Shown here: positions 22,889 through 35,824 of the stretch, one piece after another
Layout of the letters: each line of letters opens with the position of its first letter
Numbering within the stretch: position 1 is the first letter of the stretch
Source of the DNA: Bidens hawaiensis
Lineage: Eukaryota; Streptophyta; Magnoliopsida; Asterales; Asteraceae
Direction: 5' to 3'
DNA: 64,000 nt
NCBI GenBank assembly: GCA_021521415.1
Contig: JAIQDT010001729.1
Coordinates: 372,001 to 436,000 of the forward strand
The notes under the pieces: model-generated
What the model saw: only the letters and a program-made list of their open reading frames with translations
Told to the model about the DNA's origin: nothing
Databases searched by the model: none
Position numbers and translations under genes: made by a program

Positions 22889-24999
22889 TTATGACAAATG
22901 CGGTGCTAGCTTGGCTAAAATCACCATATCCAGAATCTTAACATCAAGAGTATCATCCACCTTAACGATCCCATCAGTTCCGTCAACACCAATCAGTTTT
23001 CCGGTTGCGCCACGCTGCCCACCACCCATTATCTTAATTTTGTCCGACTTCCTCGGCACCACCACCTCTATCTCACTCGGGCTGGCTGTGATAATCTCAC
23101 CATTCCCACTTGCCCCAAGACCTATTCGGCACGCACCGTCCTAAAACCACAACAAAACTTATTTACTTCTTTTCTTATCTGTTAACTTTTTATAAAATAA
23201 AAACAAGCATTTATTAATTGTAGAAGACAAAAAGTGCATACCAGAAGCACTTCGCGGATGACACCAAGGGCGGGTTCTTCACCTGACCTACACACGTTTA
23301 CCAATATGTCCGGAAGGAACCACGGTCCATCACTATCACCACCTACTACAGGTGACATCATATCCAGCCCACCGGCACCAGGAGTCATAGGTTGGCCACC
23401 AGGAGTACCAGGTAAAAACGCCGAGCTTGGCGTCATAGGAGGCTGCCCGCCAGGTGTCGAAGGCAAGTACGGGCTCGGAGCGTTACCTAACAAAAGCATT
23501 GTTATAATACTTTATTCGAAAAACAATAAAGGAAAAGTATTATTAGTTTACCATATGTAGGGGTGGTATCGCGTGGTGTGCCAGCATCACTGTAACTCCC
23601 ACCAGGAGTGTTGGCCCATCCTGAACCAGGAGTCGGAGCTTCATAAGCTCGTGAACGAGGACTCTTCGGCTGCATTATACAATTTATGGTTAATTAACTA
23701 TATAAGTATTTGCTAATCATGTAGCAACTTTGATTTATCCTAACCTGATACTGAGGACTGCTTCCCCAAGAACCAGGGTTTCCATCTTCCCATGAATCCC
23801 TAACATCAAAATATTATTACATCAATAAAAGGATAACAAATTGTAAGTATGAATCAATCTTAGTAGAAAATGGCAAACCTTGGAGGACTCATGGGTGCAT
23901 ATGGGTTCCAAGCTCTGTCACGCATAGGCGTCCTCATGCCATCATGAATAGGTGTTGCTGAAGAAGAAACATTCAGATACATTATAAAAAAATAACTAAA
24001 AATAAAAAAATTTTAGTTGTAACGGTTTCATATATAGAACATTAAGATATGACAAAACTAACCACCAGCATCTCTCATTGGCGTCTGGTATGGATGAAGT
24101 GGCGTCCGTGAAGGATGCATAGGTGTCTCACTACCAGAGCCATACCTACTATGTGTGTCACTGGTAAAACATAACAATTAGATAAGATATTAGATATTTT
24201 CCTTATGCAATTAACCAAAAAGAAAGCAGCTGAAAATGATACCGATACGGAGTCGTAACATTCACACTATCAGCGATATGAGTGCGGTCAACTGAAAAAG
24301 AGTACAAGTAAAAAGTTAAAAGTACATAACAGTAGTGTGTGTCGATTTGATTCGATTAAATCGGTCTTGTGCATGTAATTAACCTAGCGACTGCAGAACA
24401 TGACAGAAAAACTTGCCTGTAACAACTTTCATTTGAGACTCCAACTCAACACGAATTGATGTTCCATGAACATCAACAACGCGCCCCTTGTATCCTTTGA
24501 AGGGACCCATGCGAATCTTTATGCATTTTCCAACTAAAGCATCTTTCCCTCCTCTTCCACCTCTACCGTGTCTCCCTCCAGCTACATTAAAATAACAAAT
24601 GCTGATTGAAAGGTCAAAACGTTTTCAAAAGAAAATATGAAATTCGCAATAATAACATACGCAGTGGCGGCCCCCCTCTACCAGGAGAATTAGGAATACG
24701 GGTGGGGGTCCTAAACTGATTAACTCTTGATGCCAATAGATTGCCCTACGCAAAATGACAAAAAAAATTGTCATTTTGTATAATCAGAAAACAGATTTAT
24801 ATAATCAGAATTGACATACATTTCTATCACCATTTGCACGAGAACCACCAACCAACACACATGATTGAGATTTAGCACAGATGAACCCTGCATGCTCCAG
24901 GTGGTGACGATCATATATGAACAGAACTCCTCTATTAATATGTTCAACAGGACCTTGCCGCCCCTGTGCAGTAATTAAAAGAATTTCTAGATCAATAAT

Positions 25000-25035
<36 letters not shown>

Positions 25036-28000
25036 ACTCACTTTGCATGGGCCGTCAAGAACTTTAACCACGTCTTTCACTGATATGGTGTTCTTATAAC
25101 GATCCTGAGCAGATATTTTCCTATCAATTTTGTATTTAATGTCTCTTAGCCTAACAAGTGCAACCTCTGCTTTATCTGCAACACCCTTTAGAACCTGTTG
25201 AGAAATAGTGAGTTAAATAATCACAGTTTTAGGCTTTTGACCAGTTTTCTTTAAAGCTAATATTTTATTCAAAACTTAATAGATTGAGAACCTGAAAAGC
25301 TTCACTCTCTACGCGTATGATTACACCAAAGTTGGAATTACTGCAAATATATATAAAAAACATACGGAATACTGAGATTAGCATAGCATCGCAAATATAT
25401 GAAAAATAATTGGATGAGTAATGCTTACTCCAGTTGGACAAGATCATGGAGCTCAAAATCCCCAATTTTAGTAATGCCAGATGTCACTTCAGAACTCTCA
25501 ACAACATTGTCAGAGAAAACACGTAGCTGAAATAGCATGCAGTGTCTCAGTAGCCAACAAACAAACATTAACTGAAGAAAATCGAATGTGTGGCATCACT
25601 TACAACTTCCTTAGTGGTATCCGACACTAGGTTAACCAGATGTCCTTCAACTGTCAAAACCATTCCAGTCACACCTTCTTGTGCACCAGATACAACTTTT
25701 ACATGATTTCCAGGCTCAAAGTACTTGCACAGCTCTTTTTCACTCACAGCAAGAGTCGTCTGCAAACCACAGACAATAATAACAAAAATATAATGTAATT
25801 AAAATATTAATTTCATATATATCCCTACAAACTTGAAAATCTCCATTAAAACATGTATTACATATATGGAGATCCATCGTAAACAATTTCACTTACTAGA
25901 AGTCCTTCTGCATTAGGTTTGATATGAACAGTCCCTTCTTCAACTTTCTCGACCCATCCCTTCAAGTTTTTAAGGTCACCCTTAATAACAATAACTCTAT
26001 CACCCTTCATAAAATGTCCTTTCTTTCTGTTAGCAAATAGGGTCGACAAACTAGCAACATCACCTTCCCCATCCTCGTTAGGTTGGCGAAACTTTTCAAG
26101 TTCATCAAAACTTGGCTGTATATTTATAGTACTTATTGACTTCATGGATACAGATTTATATAAAAACCCGTCCTTAAACTTCATGCCATTTATATTTTCA
26201 TAGTAAACACCCGACATTGGATCCCGCCGACGCTCAACAGGGATATGCATTTCTCTGTAAACAGAAATAAAAGATATAAATATAGCAATGAGGGATGAAA
26301 GATGTTGTGAAAGCAAAAGTGATATTCAAACGCACCTCGCTTCATCAATGTTCATAAAGCGTGGAGGCGGTGTGAATGCTTTCTTCTTCTGAACCTCCCT
26401 ACCTTCCTGAAATAAGATGCAGCTAAAAAGATGAATATATTATTAAAGCTCAAATAATAAAGTTAAATATGATTTTAGTCCTGTGGTTTGACCCAAATGA
26501 CCTCTTTAGTACATTAGCTATTATTTGACTTGTTTAGTAACCGTTTCATTTTCGTATTAATGTAAGTCCAGCCCCCTAACCTCATCCAAATTTCTGTTAA
26601 AATTTTTATTAAGAGATCAAAATACCCTTTGATTATTTGCATTACTTAGTCAAAGTAACAAAATCTCTTGAGACCCACTTTATGATACATTCACATTTAT
26701 TCATTAAAAAATTTATTTACTTATTCATTCTATTTAGAGGTTAGCTTTCTGGATATTTGGAAGGAAAAAAAAATAAACTAAAAGAATAAACAAAGACTTC
26801 CTTTGCTAATGACACCGGGCCGGTCTTTTTGAATGACTAATCATTACTTTTTTTTCAGATGTTTATGAGAAAAACAAGTCGATACGATTAATTACAGACA
26901 AACCGGCATTAGCTTTTGAAAAATAAACAATTAAGTTAATTAACATTTATTTAAAAAATTGCTTGAATATGCTATAATTTTATTTTGCTTTATTTGGCTA
27001 TGGAATGTTGTTTTTCCTTCCCGCAGAATCTTTAAAAAAAATCATCATTTTGGTCTTATTCCAATAACTCGGTACTGAGTTAATAGAAAAATCAGATGGG
27101 ATTAGTGGACAGGACACTAATTGATACAACAATGAAACAGTTGGACTAAAAAAATCAATTAACGCAAACAGACTAAAAGGTTTATTTGGGTATGACCATG
27201 GGGACTAAAATCACTTTTTTTAACTCCAATGATATTACCTTTGACAATCGTATTCGACATCTACAAAATAATATCACAACTTAGAATAAAAAACTAGTCA
27301 GACATACCAATTTGTTTGCTAATGCTTGTAAGTCGATCCTTGGGATCAACTTAACTGTCACTCTTTGCTTCACATTATCCACATCCACAACCTACAAGAA
27401 AAGAAACTTTTAATATGCTGACTTTGTAATTGTGATAAAGTTATGGTTTTACCTTTGCAAGGTCCCCTTTGTATGTTCCAATTTTCATTCTGACCCACGC
27501 GCCCCTGGCTACATCAATTGCTTTGCTCTCAACCGATAAAACATCAGTCATTTCCTTTATAGGAACCAGCAAAATACTGCTGCTAGTATATATATTGCGC
27601 ATACCCTTGCAAGCCTGTAAACTCCCAAATATAAAAACAATCACATTATGTTCCTTCTTAATACAGCTATGCGATAGATTTTTATATCTATAACGAGTGT
27701 TCACGGTAGGTTAAAATTGAGTACTTCATGTGGTTACCAGTGAACCCATTTACCATATTCAATTTATTGAATGTAATTTCAAGAAACTTCAAAACAAAGA
27801 CCAAAACTACAACCTATGAGTTGATAAAATTAAAAAGAAGGTATTTTGGAACTTACATCTTTTTCTGTTAAAAATCACAAGAGCCTGTAACCAAACCAAA
27901 ACTTCTTTTAACTTGATCAGTCTAAATGACATACCTCTTTCACATGAGCTTCTTTATCTGCTTCAATGTAAATATAGTTCTTCAAATGGTCAAGAGCAAT

Positions 28001-29942
28001 GGCCGATCTAATCTGCAACTCACTACCTCTATCAATGCACTTCTGCATTAAGCAAACAGCTACCTCTCTCTCATGCCCAATCTAGCACACAACAAAAAAA
28101 AAGAGTTAATATTAGTGAACAAGAGTTAATATTAGTGAACAAGTTCCATAAAATAAAAGTACAAGTGGGCATGATGAGCAGGTTGTGTAACAAGTTCGAG
28201 TTAGAACAAGTCATTTATAGTAACGGTTGATTATTTTTAGCTTTGTTAAAAGACGGCATTTAAAGGGGGTGGAAAAGGTATAATTCATACCGCACATTTG
28301 ACCATCCACAACTTTGGATCACGAACAGATGGCAAAAGAGCTTGTTGTTCCACCTCAGTGGCATCATCATCATCATACTCTGCACGATTCCTAGCAAATC
28401 TCTCCTGGATTCTTCTCTCAAGAGCTTCAACATCTTCTTCCTGGTCATCACGTGAGAGCAAAGGACGACGATGCATCCTTCTTGCGTCCTCTTCATCTTG
28501 TGGCTCCACTCTATCATGAACTATAAAGTCTGTACATTCATCAACAACATGAATAGAAAAAATTTGTCAAATGAGTGATGAATTGTAACAAATAAACAAA
28601 AAACAGTGTAATATATGAAACTTTCAAGGTCTTCAGCATATAATTAAACCATTGGCAGGATTCAAACAAGCACTTACGTTACTTACACATGAAAGTGTAA
28701 AATATGCTATTAACAAATAACAACCACAGAAAAACAGACATTTAAAAACAATATTTCCCATTTTAAGCTAGGCATGAAATAGATGTTTCACCAAAGGACG
28801 TGTAGTCGACCTATAGAAAGTTTTTAAACCGACAAATATCATTTCAACGAAAGCATGCATTCAAGATAAATGTATATGGTAACCTAAAATGCGAATAAAG
28901 GCAAGACGATAGATGTAAATCCTAAAAATATAATCTAACACGCATATAATCTGAAGAGATTTAATCTTTTACTGCCTCATACATAAATGACTTAAAACCT
29001 CTAAATTTGCCTCAGCATAAACTAACAGATCGAACCAATATATGCTTCAACCTCAATTATTTACTTCCATATCAGTACATATATCACATTATCACCCGCA
29101 TTATGCTTTGTATACAATTCTTAGCACACACAACAATGAATCTAAACTCTTCAAGCTTCAAACACAAAACTATTTGTTTCAAACGTTCCAAATACTCTCT
29201 AATCAACAAATCTATCCCTGCAACTCCAATTCATCCAACATAAAAACATTCATTTTGTATAACCTAACCTTAATTAACATAATAAGCATCTTTACTAAAC
29301 TTCAAATCTTATCAATTAAACAAACAAATAATCAAATAAAACAGATTATTTACTTCCATGTCAGCATATCACAATGTCACAGACCCTAACTAACTACATC
29401 CAACATCTATACACTTCAATCTCAACTCTTTACCCCTAATTAACCATGTGTACGCAATCCTTAAAACAAAAAACTTCGAAAAGATAAACCTAAGCCTTTA
29501 AAGCTTCACGCAAATCTATCCCTGCTAAGCATCATTTTATATAAAACCTAATCTCAATTAACATAATAAGCATCATTATTAACAAAACAAAACCCTAACC
29601 GTCTTCGGCATCATCTTCCTCCTCTTCCTCGGCATCCGAGTCGACGTCCGCCTCCAGCTCAAAAAAACTCGCACCGGACGGCCTCCTGGACGCCTTACCA
29701 CCTCTCCTCCGTCCACCACCACCGCCACCGCCACCATAATCTTCATCATCCTCATCATACTCCTCTTCTTCCTCATCCTCATCTTCCTCGGCAGCATCAT
29801 CAATAAAATCAGATCTCCTCCTCTTCCGATCACCGCCTATTCCACCGCCGCCGTAGTCCTCGTCATCGCCGTCGTCATCAATGGCGTCATCGTTATCCTC
29901 GTCTTCTATATCCTCTTCGTACTCGTCTCGCCGCCGAGACAT
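22889..29942 (-). CDS. SPT5: Transcription elongation factor SPT5 (complete, 21 coding exons)
   Basis: SPT5 with SPT4 forms DSIF, clamps RNA polymerase II during elongation and couples it to RNA processing. Exons: 29942-29600, 28529-28291, 28081-27935, 27614-27453, 27391-27308, 26406-26336, 26254-25897, 25759-25604, 25526-25429, 25340-25292, 25194-25042, 24963-24820, 24745-24661, 24581-24417, 24291-24243, 24160-24066, 23957-23879, 23799-23745, 23669-23552, 23486-23242, 23140-22889. The sum is 3147 nt, 1048 aa, close to the roughly 1040 aa of Arabidopsis SPT5-2. Order: acidic N-terminus (1-115), NGN domain (about 186-275, KLWMVKCA, LLVPIKEMTDVL), several KOW motifs (around 282, 430, 482, 608, 715), a TP/SP-rich C-terminal repeat region (about 755-940, TPMHPSRTPLHPYQTPMRD) and a final KOW near 1000. 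I chose MSRRRDEY at 29942; the open frame upstream to 30113 is leader. The intron at 24416-24292 starts with GC. No lesion was found. Confidence 0.96.
26470..27213. mobile_element. Inverted-ended insertion in an SPT5 intron
   Basis: The intron between exons 5 and 6 is 901 bp, much larger than most of its neighbours. It is bounded internally by gattttagtcctgtggttt at the left and the inverse-like ccatggggactaaaatcac at the right. The GATTTTAGTCC ends are a common plant MITE signature. No frame inside is coding. Confidence 0.5.
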
Positions 29943-30500
29943 GGCTGTAATTGAGCTTAGGGTTTGTGGTTTGGAGTGAACGAATTGAGTGAATTGAGAT
30001 TGGAATTTATAGGATTTGGAGTTTGAGAGTGTGAAATGTGAAACCCTAAATACAGAGTTTTGGGAGTTTGGATTGAAGAGTGTCTTGTCTGTGTGTTGAA
30101 CGAGAGCCGACATTTTATGGTGTTCGGTTTTTTTTCATTTATGGTAACAGTGATACAAACTACCCTTTGTTTTTTTTACTCGTATCATTTTTAGTCCCTG
30201 GAATGTAATCTCTAGAATGACTAATCTTATTTTTAGAAAAGTATTTATTTTTTTAAAGTAACGTAAATCTACATGATATATTTTATTATAAGTGTAACTT
30301 TTCCATATTTATTTTATCTATATTTTTCTATTTATAAGAGTAAGAGTTTGATCAAATGAAAAACTCCTCCTAGCCGGAGAACTACTAAAAAAATTCACGA
30401 AAACTTAACTTAAAAAATTATTTTCAACTTATTTTTTTTTATTCTTCTTATATGATGTTTCAAAACTTAAAAAAATAAAAAAATGTCCGTCACGAAACTA
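29943..30500 (-). promoter_or_regulatory. SPT5 leader and upstream region
   Basis: About 170 bp directly upstream of the start codon is relatively GC-richer and in open frame; it resembles a 5' UTR (AAACCCTAA telo-box-like motifs at 30042 and near 29957 on the gene strand). Telo-box motifs are typical of plant translation and transcription machinery genes. Beyond 30120 the sequence becomes AT-rich with no clear TATA box. Confidence 0.4.
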
Positions 30501-30611
30501 CATTTATTACATGTATATATATAATATTATTGTATCACATATATGTAATATTGTTTATTATTAAATATATATGTAATATAACAATATTATATATATGTAA
30601 TAAATGTAATA
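30499..30611. repeat. AT-rich inverted repeat
   Basis: The left arm starts TACATTTATTACATGTATAT and the right arm ends ATATATGTAATAAATGTA, giving about 26 paired bases with a two-base offset. The loop is about 50 bp and holds a further small palindrome. It could be a tiny MITE; no duplication is evident. Confidence 0.55.
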
Positions 30612-31217
30612 TGTCAAAAATTATAATCGTTTTTTTTCATTTCTTTTTAAAGTAACATTATGATAAAACAAACTAGAATTTAAAAAAAATGTTTGGGTCG
30701 AGCTTTTTTATTACGTCTTTAGTTCATTTTCTATGGAGAAGTTCTTTCTTGATCAATCCCAATATATATTCGTCTATCCGTGTTTATATATATTTTTCTA
30801 TTTATCGATCTATATGTATTCATTTATGTTTTACTAGTCGATAATTTTAGTTATACGCCGCCTTTAGATAAGTCTAGAAAATGGAAATTAAAAAAGTGTA
30901 ACAACTATAACTATATTTAAACTTACATCTAGTTTCGATTATGGTCCCTTTTCGTTTGTTAACGTTTTTTTTTTATTGAGGGTCACATTAAATTTCATTT
31001 CAGCTTAAGTGTTTTAATACAACGATACTTTCATGATTGGCAAACGTGTCTTGATCTTTTTATTGATCCTGAAACACTTATAATGATAATTAATCAATCT
31101 ATAAAAAAACTATGTAGATTAAGAAATAGAATACAATCATGTATAAGATGCAATCCTTGATATAATAGATTGATCCATAATAATCGAAGTTTTATATAAT
31201 TTACTATAAAACGATTA
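30612..31217. other. Intergenic AT-rich stretch
   Basis: Nothing recognised on either strand. Confidence 0.5.
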
Positions 31218-31385
31218 CAATAAAGTGGCAGGCAAACGGGCAACAAGCTGCGCCGCAACCCCCTTTTGAACAGCAAAGCCAATCCTGCTAAAAACGAAGC
31301 TTTGAGACCTAGAAGCTGAAGAGGTTCCGTGTACGACGCGCTGAACCCTACTCAAAAATTTCACAGCCTCTGGAGCCAATCCATA
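31218..31385 (-). pseudogene. Fragment of a repeat-associated plant ORF (tail)
   Basis: The minus strand translates to a short stretch with LAPEAVKFLSRVQRVVHG and FSRIGFAVQKGVAAQLVARL, with no start and no flanking frame. This motif set recurs at 56995-57357 in this window and, from memory, in many plant genomes as tails of transposon-associated ORFs. I do not know its function or exact family. It is an isolated fossil. Confidence 0.5.
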
Positions 31386-32360
31386 TTTTGAAGAATAAGC
31401 AAAAAGAACACATAGACAAAGCGATGTTATGTACGACTTTTTTTCTACTAAATCTAGACAATAGCTTATATATACGAGATAGTTTTCTTGAACTATAAAT
31501 ATGATAAATAACTTAATTTTTAATTATATAAAATTGAAAAGACTTATGATGTAAAAGAAGCAGCAATACTAAGTAAATAAAGCAAATAGTAGTGAAAAAA
31601 ATAGAGCAAATAGTAGTGAAAGAATGATATCACTACAAAAACACCACGATGTATTGTGGTTTTGAAAAAGTAAAAAAAAGTTTTACATCCACTAATTATC
31701 ATGGATCAAAAGTTATTTTCATATCATATATTCCTTTAGTATCGCTAGATATCACCGTTGTAACCTTCTCATAACAAGGTTAGTGATCACCCAAAGCACT
31801 ATTATTTAAAGGTAGACACAGCATCATTCTTACTGCTTGCTCATTTTACATACTCATATTGCTCATGTTGACACATTAACATGTGATTGGTTGATTTTAC
31901 ACTACATTTATATTATTACAAAAACTCATGTTTACTCACTAACTTCTCATTAGTTGACATTTATAAATATCTATACCTTTACTATATATAATACATGAGA
32001 CATGAACAAATTAAGACACATACCTTTTAAGTAATTTACAACTTGTAAAACATAATTTACACCTTCTATAACATTTAAGATAGAGACAAACTTGTCCATT
32101 AGAAAATATACACAGATATAGTTACAACATTACTCAATTTTTGAAAATTTAAAAAATTATTAAAACTTTGAACCTTCATATTTACCCTTGTATCCCTTTT
32201 GGTTTTAAAGTAACCAACTTTCCACCAACGATTTTCCAACGGTCATAACTCTTTCATACGTTAACATATTCTTTTAAAAAATTTCACCATAAAAATGAGC
32301 ATTTTATTGTCTTTAATTTGGGTATGGTATTGTTATAGTTTTTTTAAATAAAACAATTAA
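31386..32360. other. Intergenic stretch with a CACTA-like end
   Basis: It is mostly non-coding AT-rich DNA. At 31631 CACTACAAAAACACCACGAT resembles a CACTA (En/Spm) terminus and can fold back on TTGTGGTTTT. No matching opposite end or 3-bp duplication was found. Confidence 0.3.
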
Positions 32361-32689
32361 CATGATACGTATGGGCGTTCACAATTCGGTTTTAACGGTT
32401 TCTATGTTAAATTGTGAGCCAAACCCTTGGTTTGATTTTTTGTCATTTAAAACCAAAACTGAACCGTCGAAAATTTAAACTTCGTTACTAATGGCTTGGT
32501 TTCATGCATTGAGCTTCAATAATAAGTTTACAGTCCGGTCCGGTTTTATATGGCATATTTTAGTATAAACTGTAAACTGAACTGTTTGCTATGGTTTGAA
32601 CATTCGAAAACCAGTTGATCAAGAGTGGTGATTGGTTTAAACGTTTTCAAGGTTTCAAATTAACCTTGAACATCCGTAATTATTACATG

Positions 32690-32726
32690 ATTACTAGAAC
32701 TTTTGTTTCCCGCCGCATCGCGCGGG
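32690..32726 (-). mobile_element. Helitron-type 3' end (minus strand)
   Basis: Read on the minus strand, a GC hairpin (CCCGCGCGATGCGGCGGG, 32726-32709) is followed 11 bases later by CTAG and then T (32697-32693). This is the standard Helitron 3' terminus. The body would extend rightwards; the 5' TC end was not found, probably lost to later insertions. Confidence 0.6.
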
Positions 32727-32868
32727 CACCCATCAAGTGCATACTACATGTACCACTAGTTGATTTGTTCAAGAGAAGACCATGATACATTTAGGTTATA
32801 TTGAAACAAAATACTTAATTGTTTTGTTTGATTTAGTTTATTTGTATGATCAAAATTGATGTACTTGA

Positions 32869-34436
32869 TGTCACACCCCAACCTACAGCGGAAATGCCGG
32901 GGCGTGAACTGATTGTCACAGCTCTCAAGGTACTATCATGCAATATTAAAGGTGACAATATCTATTAGATTTAATTAAATAATCATTTACATCAAAATTA
33001 ACCAAAGTACATAAATTAAATTTAATCAAATAAAACAAAATCAAATATTCTAATTCTTGTATCTTCTTCTCTAGCGTGCAACCTAAGTTTTCTTCAAATA
33101 CAAGCTTGAGAATCACATCACACGATAACCTGCATATACGTTAAAAATACAATAGGTTTTGTCAACACAATGTTGAGTGAGTATAACACCAGATTTGAGA
33201 CACTATATAATAATAAGTAAAAGTGCAAATTGTTCATGTGAGATATACAGATAAGCCATAGCACATAACAATCAAACAACTATAAAGAAAGCAAACCATA
33301 AAGAAAGGGCTCAACCAATCCATATAAATGGACACTGGTTACCAAGCAAGGACTAAACTGTTGCCATAAAAATGGACATCAGTTGCCGAAGTATGCAAAT
33401 AGCATTCAAATAAAGCAAGTAAGCAAATAGCAAGTTAAGCATAAACTGATATACACACAAGGATTAACGGTTACAGTTTTGAATACTAGATAATAGTTAA
33501 ATATAAAAGATACGCGCATGTCCAAAAAACGGTTTAAAAATAAGTAAAAAGGGGAGTGAAATACTCACCTTAGATTAAAGGCAAACGAATATAATTAAGA
33601 ATAAACGAGTAAACAGATAAGCGAGTCGTCCAATACGCGTCAAAAGAGATAACTTATCAGAACCCGGAAAGTGAAAGAATCAACGGAAACAATGAGTCAA
33701 AGGTCCATACGTATGCAAAGTCAACCGGTTATGAACGTATCTTCAACCAATAAGCAAAAACCAAAGAGTTTGAGGAGGGTCAGGGGAGGGTGACGGCTGA
33801 GGGTAGTGTTTTAGGGTTTAGGGATGATTTGTGGTATAGAAATAATGATATGTTTATATAGGATACACTAAATCGATCTAAATATGGTAACTTACTCGTT
33901 TAAGAACCGAATGGGTCTTTAATGATTAAATCAATGTTATAAGCTGTAAATTTCGTTCTTGATCAAGGGTTTATGTACATGGACATGTATTTTAGTTGTA
34001 TTAGTTTTCTTGGAGCTTAATTCACCCGATTTATGCCTAAAATAAGTGATTTGCATGCTAAAAACGAATTAGGAAACAAAATGATCAATTAATAACAAAA
34101 TCGAACCGATTAATAATAAAAATTCGTTTTTAATATTTAAGGTAAGAAAATGGACATGTTATAATATTATATAACTTATCTTGGGGCAAAAGTTTCGAGA
34201 TTTGAGTAAAAAATAGTCCATGTACTTTTATAAATACGATTTTTAGCTGTTTTAACTGATTTTAAGGGTTTTTAAGAACTATTTGGCATAAATGAAAATT
34301 ATGAAATTATAAAATAATTTAAACCAAGTTAAATACCAATAAATACAAGTTTTAAATAATTCGAAAGATCCGAATTGCGATCCCGAATCGGTTTAAACTT
34401 AAACGAATACAAATACGAAAAATCCGAGATGTTACA
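32869..34436 (-). repeat. 3' LTR fragment of a gypsy element (minus strand)
   Basis: On the minus strand it runs TGTAACATCTCGG...GGGGTGTGACA. A polypurine tract (AAAGTAGGGGAGAC) precedes it at 34450-34437, and a TATA-like TATATAAACA sits at 33860-33851. Only about 225 bp of internal sequence remains before the next LTR, so this is the end of a truncated element. Confidence 0.8.
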
Positions 34437-34663
34437 GTCTCCCCTACTTTAGGGAATTTCGTCCCGAAATTAAGGAAAACTTAAACATCATCGTTTTGAA
34501 ATCAATTAAACTTTTAAGGAAAATATCATAACATAGAACTTCCAATAACCGAAGCAACGCTTCAAATGACAATCCGATAAGGACACTTATATATAGGATG
34601 TACCAGCGGCGTATCCACCATATCCTTATCATCTCATCATTTGTACCGTTACCCAAGCCATCT
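34437..34663 (-). mobile_element. Residual internal 3' end of the gypsy element
   Basis: It holds the polypurine tract and a post-pol stretch containing AATTTCGGGACGAAATT and gatacgccgctggtacatcc. The latter motif recurs at 37610-37635, showing the two LTR fragments belong to related elements. Confidence 0.65.
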
Positions 34664-35773
34664 TGTCACACCCCGACCAAAAGGCGGCGGAACATGCCGG
34701 GGTGCAACGTGATTGGACAAATACACAAGACACTATTTAAAGTGACAATATTTATTTAACTCATTTTATTTCAACAAATCAAATAAACAACACATCTCGT
34801 TCACACAAACAAATTGAATACAAGTAACATTTATATTGTTCGTTTTACTAATATCCTAAAGGTCTTGGTAACGTTTTCATCAAGTCCTCGAGTCAAGTCA
34901 AACCTGTAACATTTCATAAAATAAAGTTTGTCAACACAAAGGTTGGTGAGCAATTCATAAGTTTGAGCATATAAGTATATAGTAATAAAAAGCCACAAAA
35001 CTTGTATACGAAACGATAAATAAAAGCAACAACTTGGATAAATTGACAATCGCTAATAGAATTACGTTAGCGCCACCTAGCTACAAGGGGTTGCCAAGTA
35101 GTCTATGATTTAATAGAATATCGTTAATTGCATTACGTTAACGACACCTTGCTACAAGGGGATGCCAAGTAGTCTAGGATTTAATAGACTTCCACTATCC
35201 AAAAGCGATAAACACATAGACAAATAAGCATAGAACACCAAATTGAGCAATTATTCAAGTAAGGTATACAATCACGTCTGTGGGTTTAAGATTCAAGTAA
35301 ATAAAGCATTTAGTTTGATAAGTATGAAATGTCACCCCAAAACGGAAGATGGAAAAAGGGGTATGAAAGTACTCACCTCGATTGACGAATCGGGAAATAA
35401 TAAATGATCGACATATAAAAAGCTTGTAAACGAAATGAATGAATCCGACTTGAAAGCTAATTGAAATGAATAAATAAAATATATTAATGAACTTGAACTT
35501 TAGTTGAAACTACATTTGAAACGTTAAATAAGAATGTTTGGTTGTAAATCGGGTTACCGGTTAGTTTGTTAACGATTAGAGACTCGTACTTAAATGATAA
35601 TTAATATGAAAATAATATTATTTTATTTGGGCTTTTAAATAGCTAAACTACTATTAAAAGAGACAGTTTTAAATCAAGGGTTCGGTTTTATAAAAATGAA
35701 TTGATAATAAAGTTTATAATAATATTATTAATGATAAGATAGTAATGATAATAATAATGCTAAAAGATATGTT

Positions 35774-35824
<51 letters not shown>

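Noticed and set aside
29943..30113. N-terminal extension of SPT5 by 57 residues
   Set aside because: The extension starts at an upstream ATG but is not SPT5-like. The family start is the acidic M-S-R-R-R segment at 29942.
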